A stretch of 64,000 nt of DNA from Allolobophora icterica (lineage: Eukaryota; Annelida; Clitellata; Crassiclitellata; Lumbricidae). Position 1 is the first letter of the stretch; the number at the start of each line of letters is the position of its first letter. A program made the position numbers and the translations under genes. The stretch lies in contig OY744608.1 in NCBI GenBank assembly GCA_963556255.1, positions 30,753,154-30,817,153 of the forward strand. The letters run 5' to 3'. The notes beneath the pieces were generated by a model. The model searched no databases, had not been told where the DNA came from, and was given only the letters and a program-made list of their open reading frames with translations. This document shows positions 63,966 to 64,000 of the stretch, in pieces.

Positions 63966-64000
63966 TGCAATATTCATTATGATGACTGTATTGTAGAATT

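Overview
This is a eukaryotic (animal) genomic window. It holds parts of two intron-containing genes, both on the minus strand, in a repeat-rich, AT-rich landscape typical of marine invertebrates: tRNA-derived SINEs, CR1-like and RTE-like LINE fragments, hAT-type miniature transposons and long (ATT)n, (TA)n, (GAT)n and (ACAT)n arrays. The protein sequences are clearly bilaterian. The calcium pump reads as invertebrate-type and perhaps lophotrochozoan, but I cannot name the species.

Gene 1 occupies about 57,995 down to 28,573. It encodes a SERCA-type Ca2+-transporting P-type ATPase. I could place 22 coding exons that join in phase and give about 954 residues, from just before transmembrane helix M1 to the end of M10, with all catalytic and Ca2+-site motifs present. 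The first coding exon (about 38 N-terminal residues) and the last short C-terminal exon were not found. Three unusual things were seen in this gene. (1) Two tandem 134-nt exons (33,976-33,843 and 32,949-32,816) encode alternative versions of luminal loop L7-8 plus helix M8. Their length is not divisible by three and both fit the same flanking phases, so they are very probably mutually exclusive. (2) A six-copy 29-bp minisatellite (46,207-46,380) repeats the 3' splice site of the exon that carries the DKTGT phosphorylation site. (3) Two introns have GC-AG instead of GT-AG ends, and one of them is the donor that must choose between the duplicated exons.

Gene 2 occupies about 10,817 down to 6,303. 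It encodes a WIP/verprolin-family protein (WASP-interacting protein): a start exon with a polyproline tract and a WH2 actin-binding motif, a second exon with the LFAGG actin-binding-like motif, a 903-nt proline/serine-rich exon, and an exon with the WASP-binding C-terminal motif. The terminal exon was not located.

Layout. 1-6.3 kb: LINE and SINE fragments. 6.3-10.8 kb: WIP gene with a hAT-type MITE in an intron. 10.8-28.5 kb: intergenic, or the unlocated 3' end of the SERCA gene, filled with nested transposons, a roughly 70-bp satellite and (ATT)n arrays. 28.5-58 kb: SERCA gene, with an RTE-like retrotransposon carrying an uninterrupted 645-codon reverse-transcriptase ORF in one intron. 58-64 kb: further LINE, SINE and MITE copies.

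SERCA refills the sarco/endoplasmic reticulum with Ca2+, and WIP organises actin with WASP. Nothing in the sequence shows that the two genes act together.
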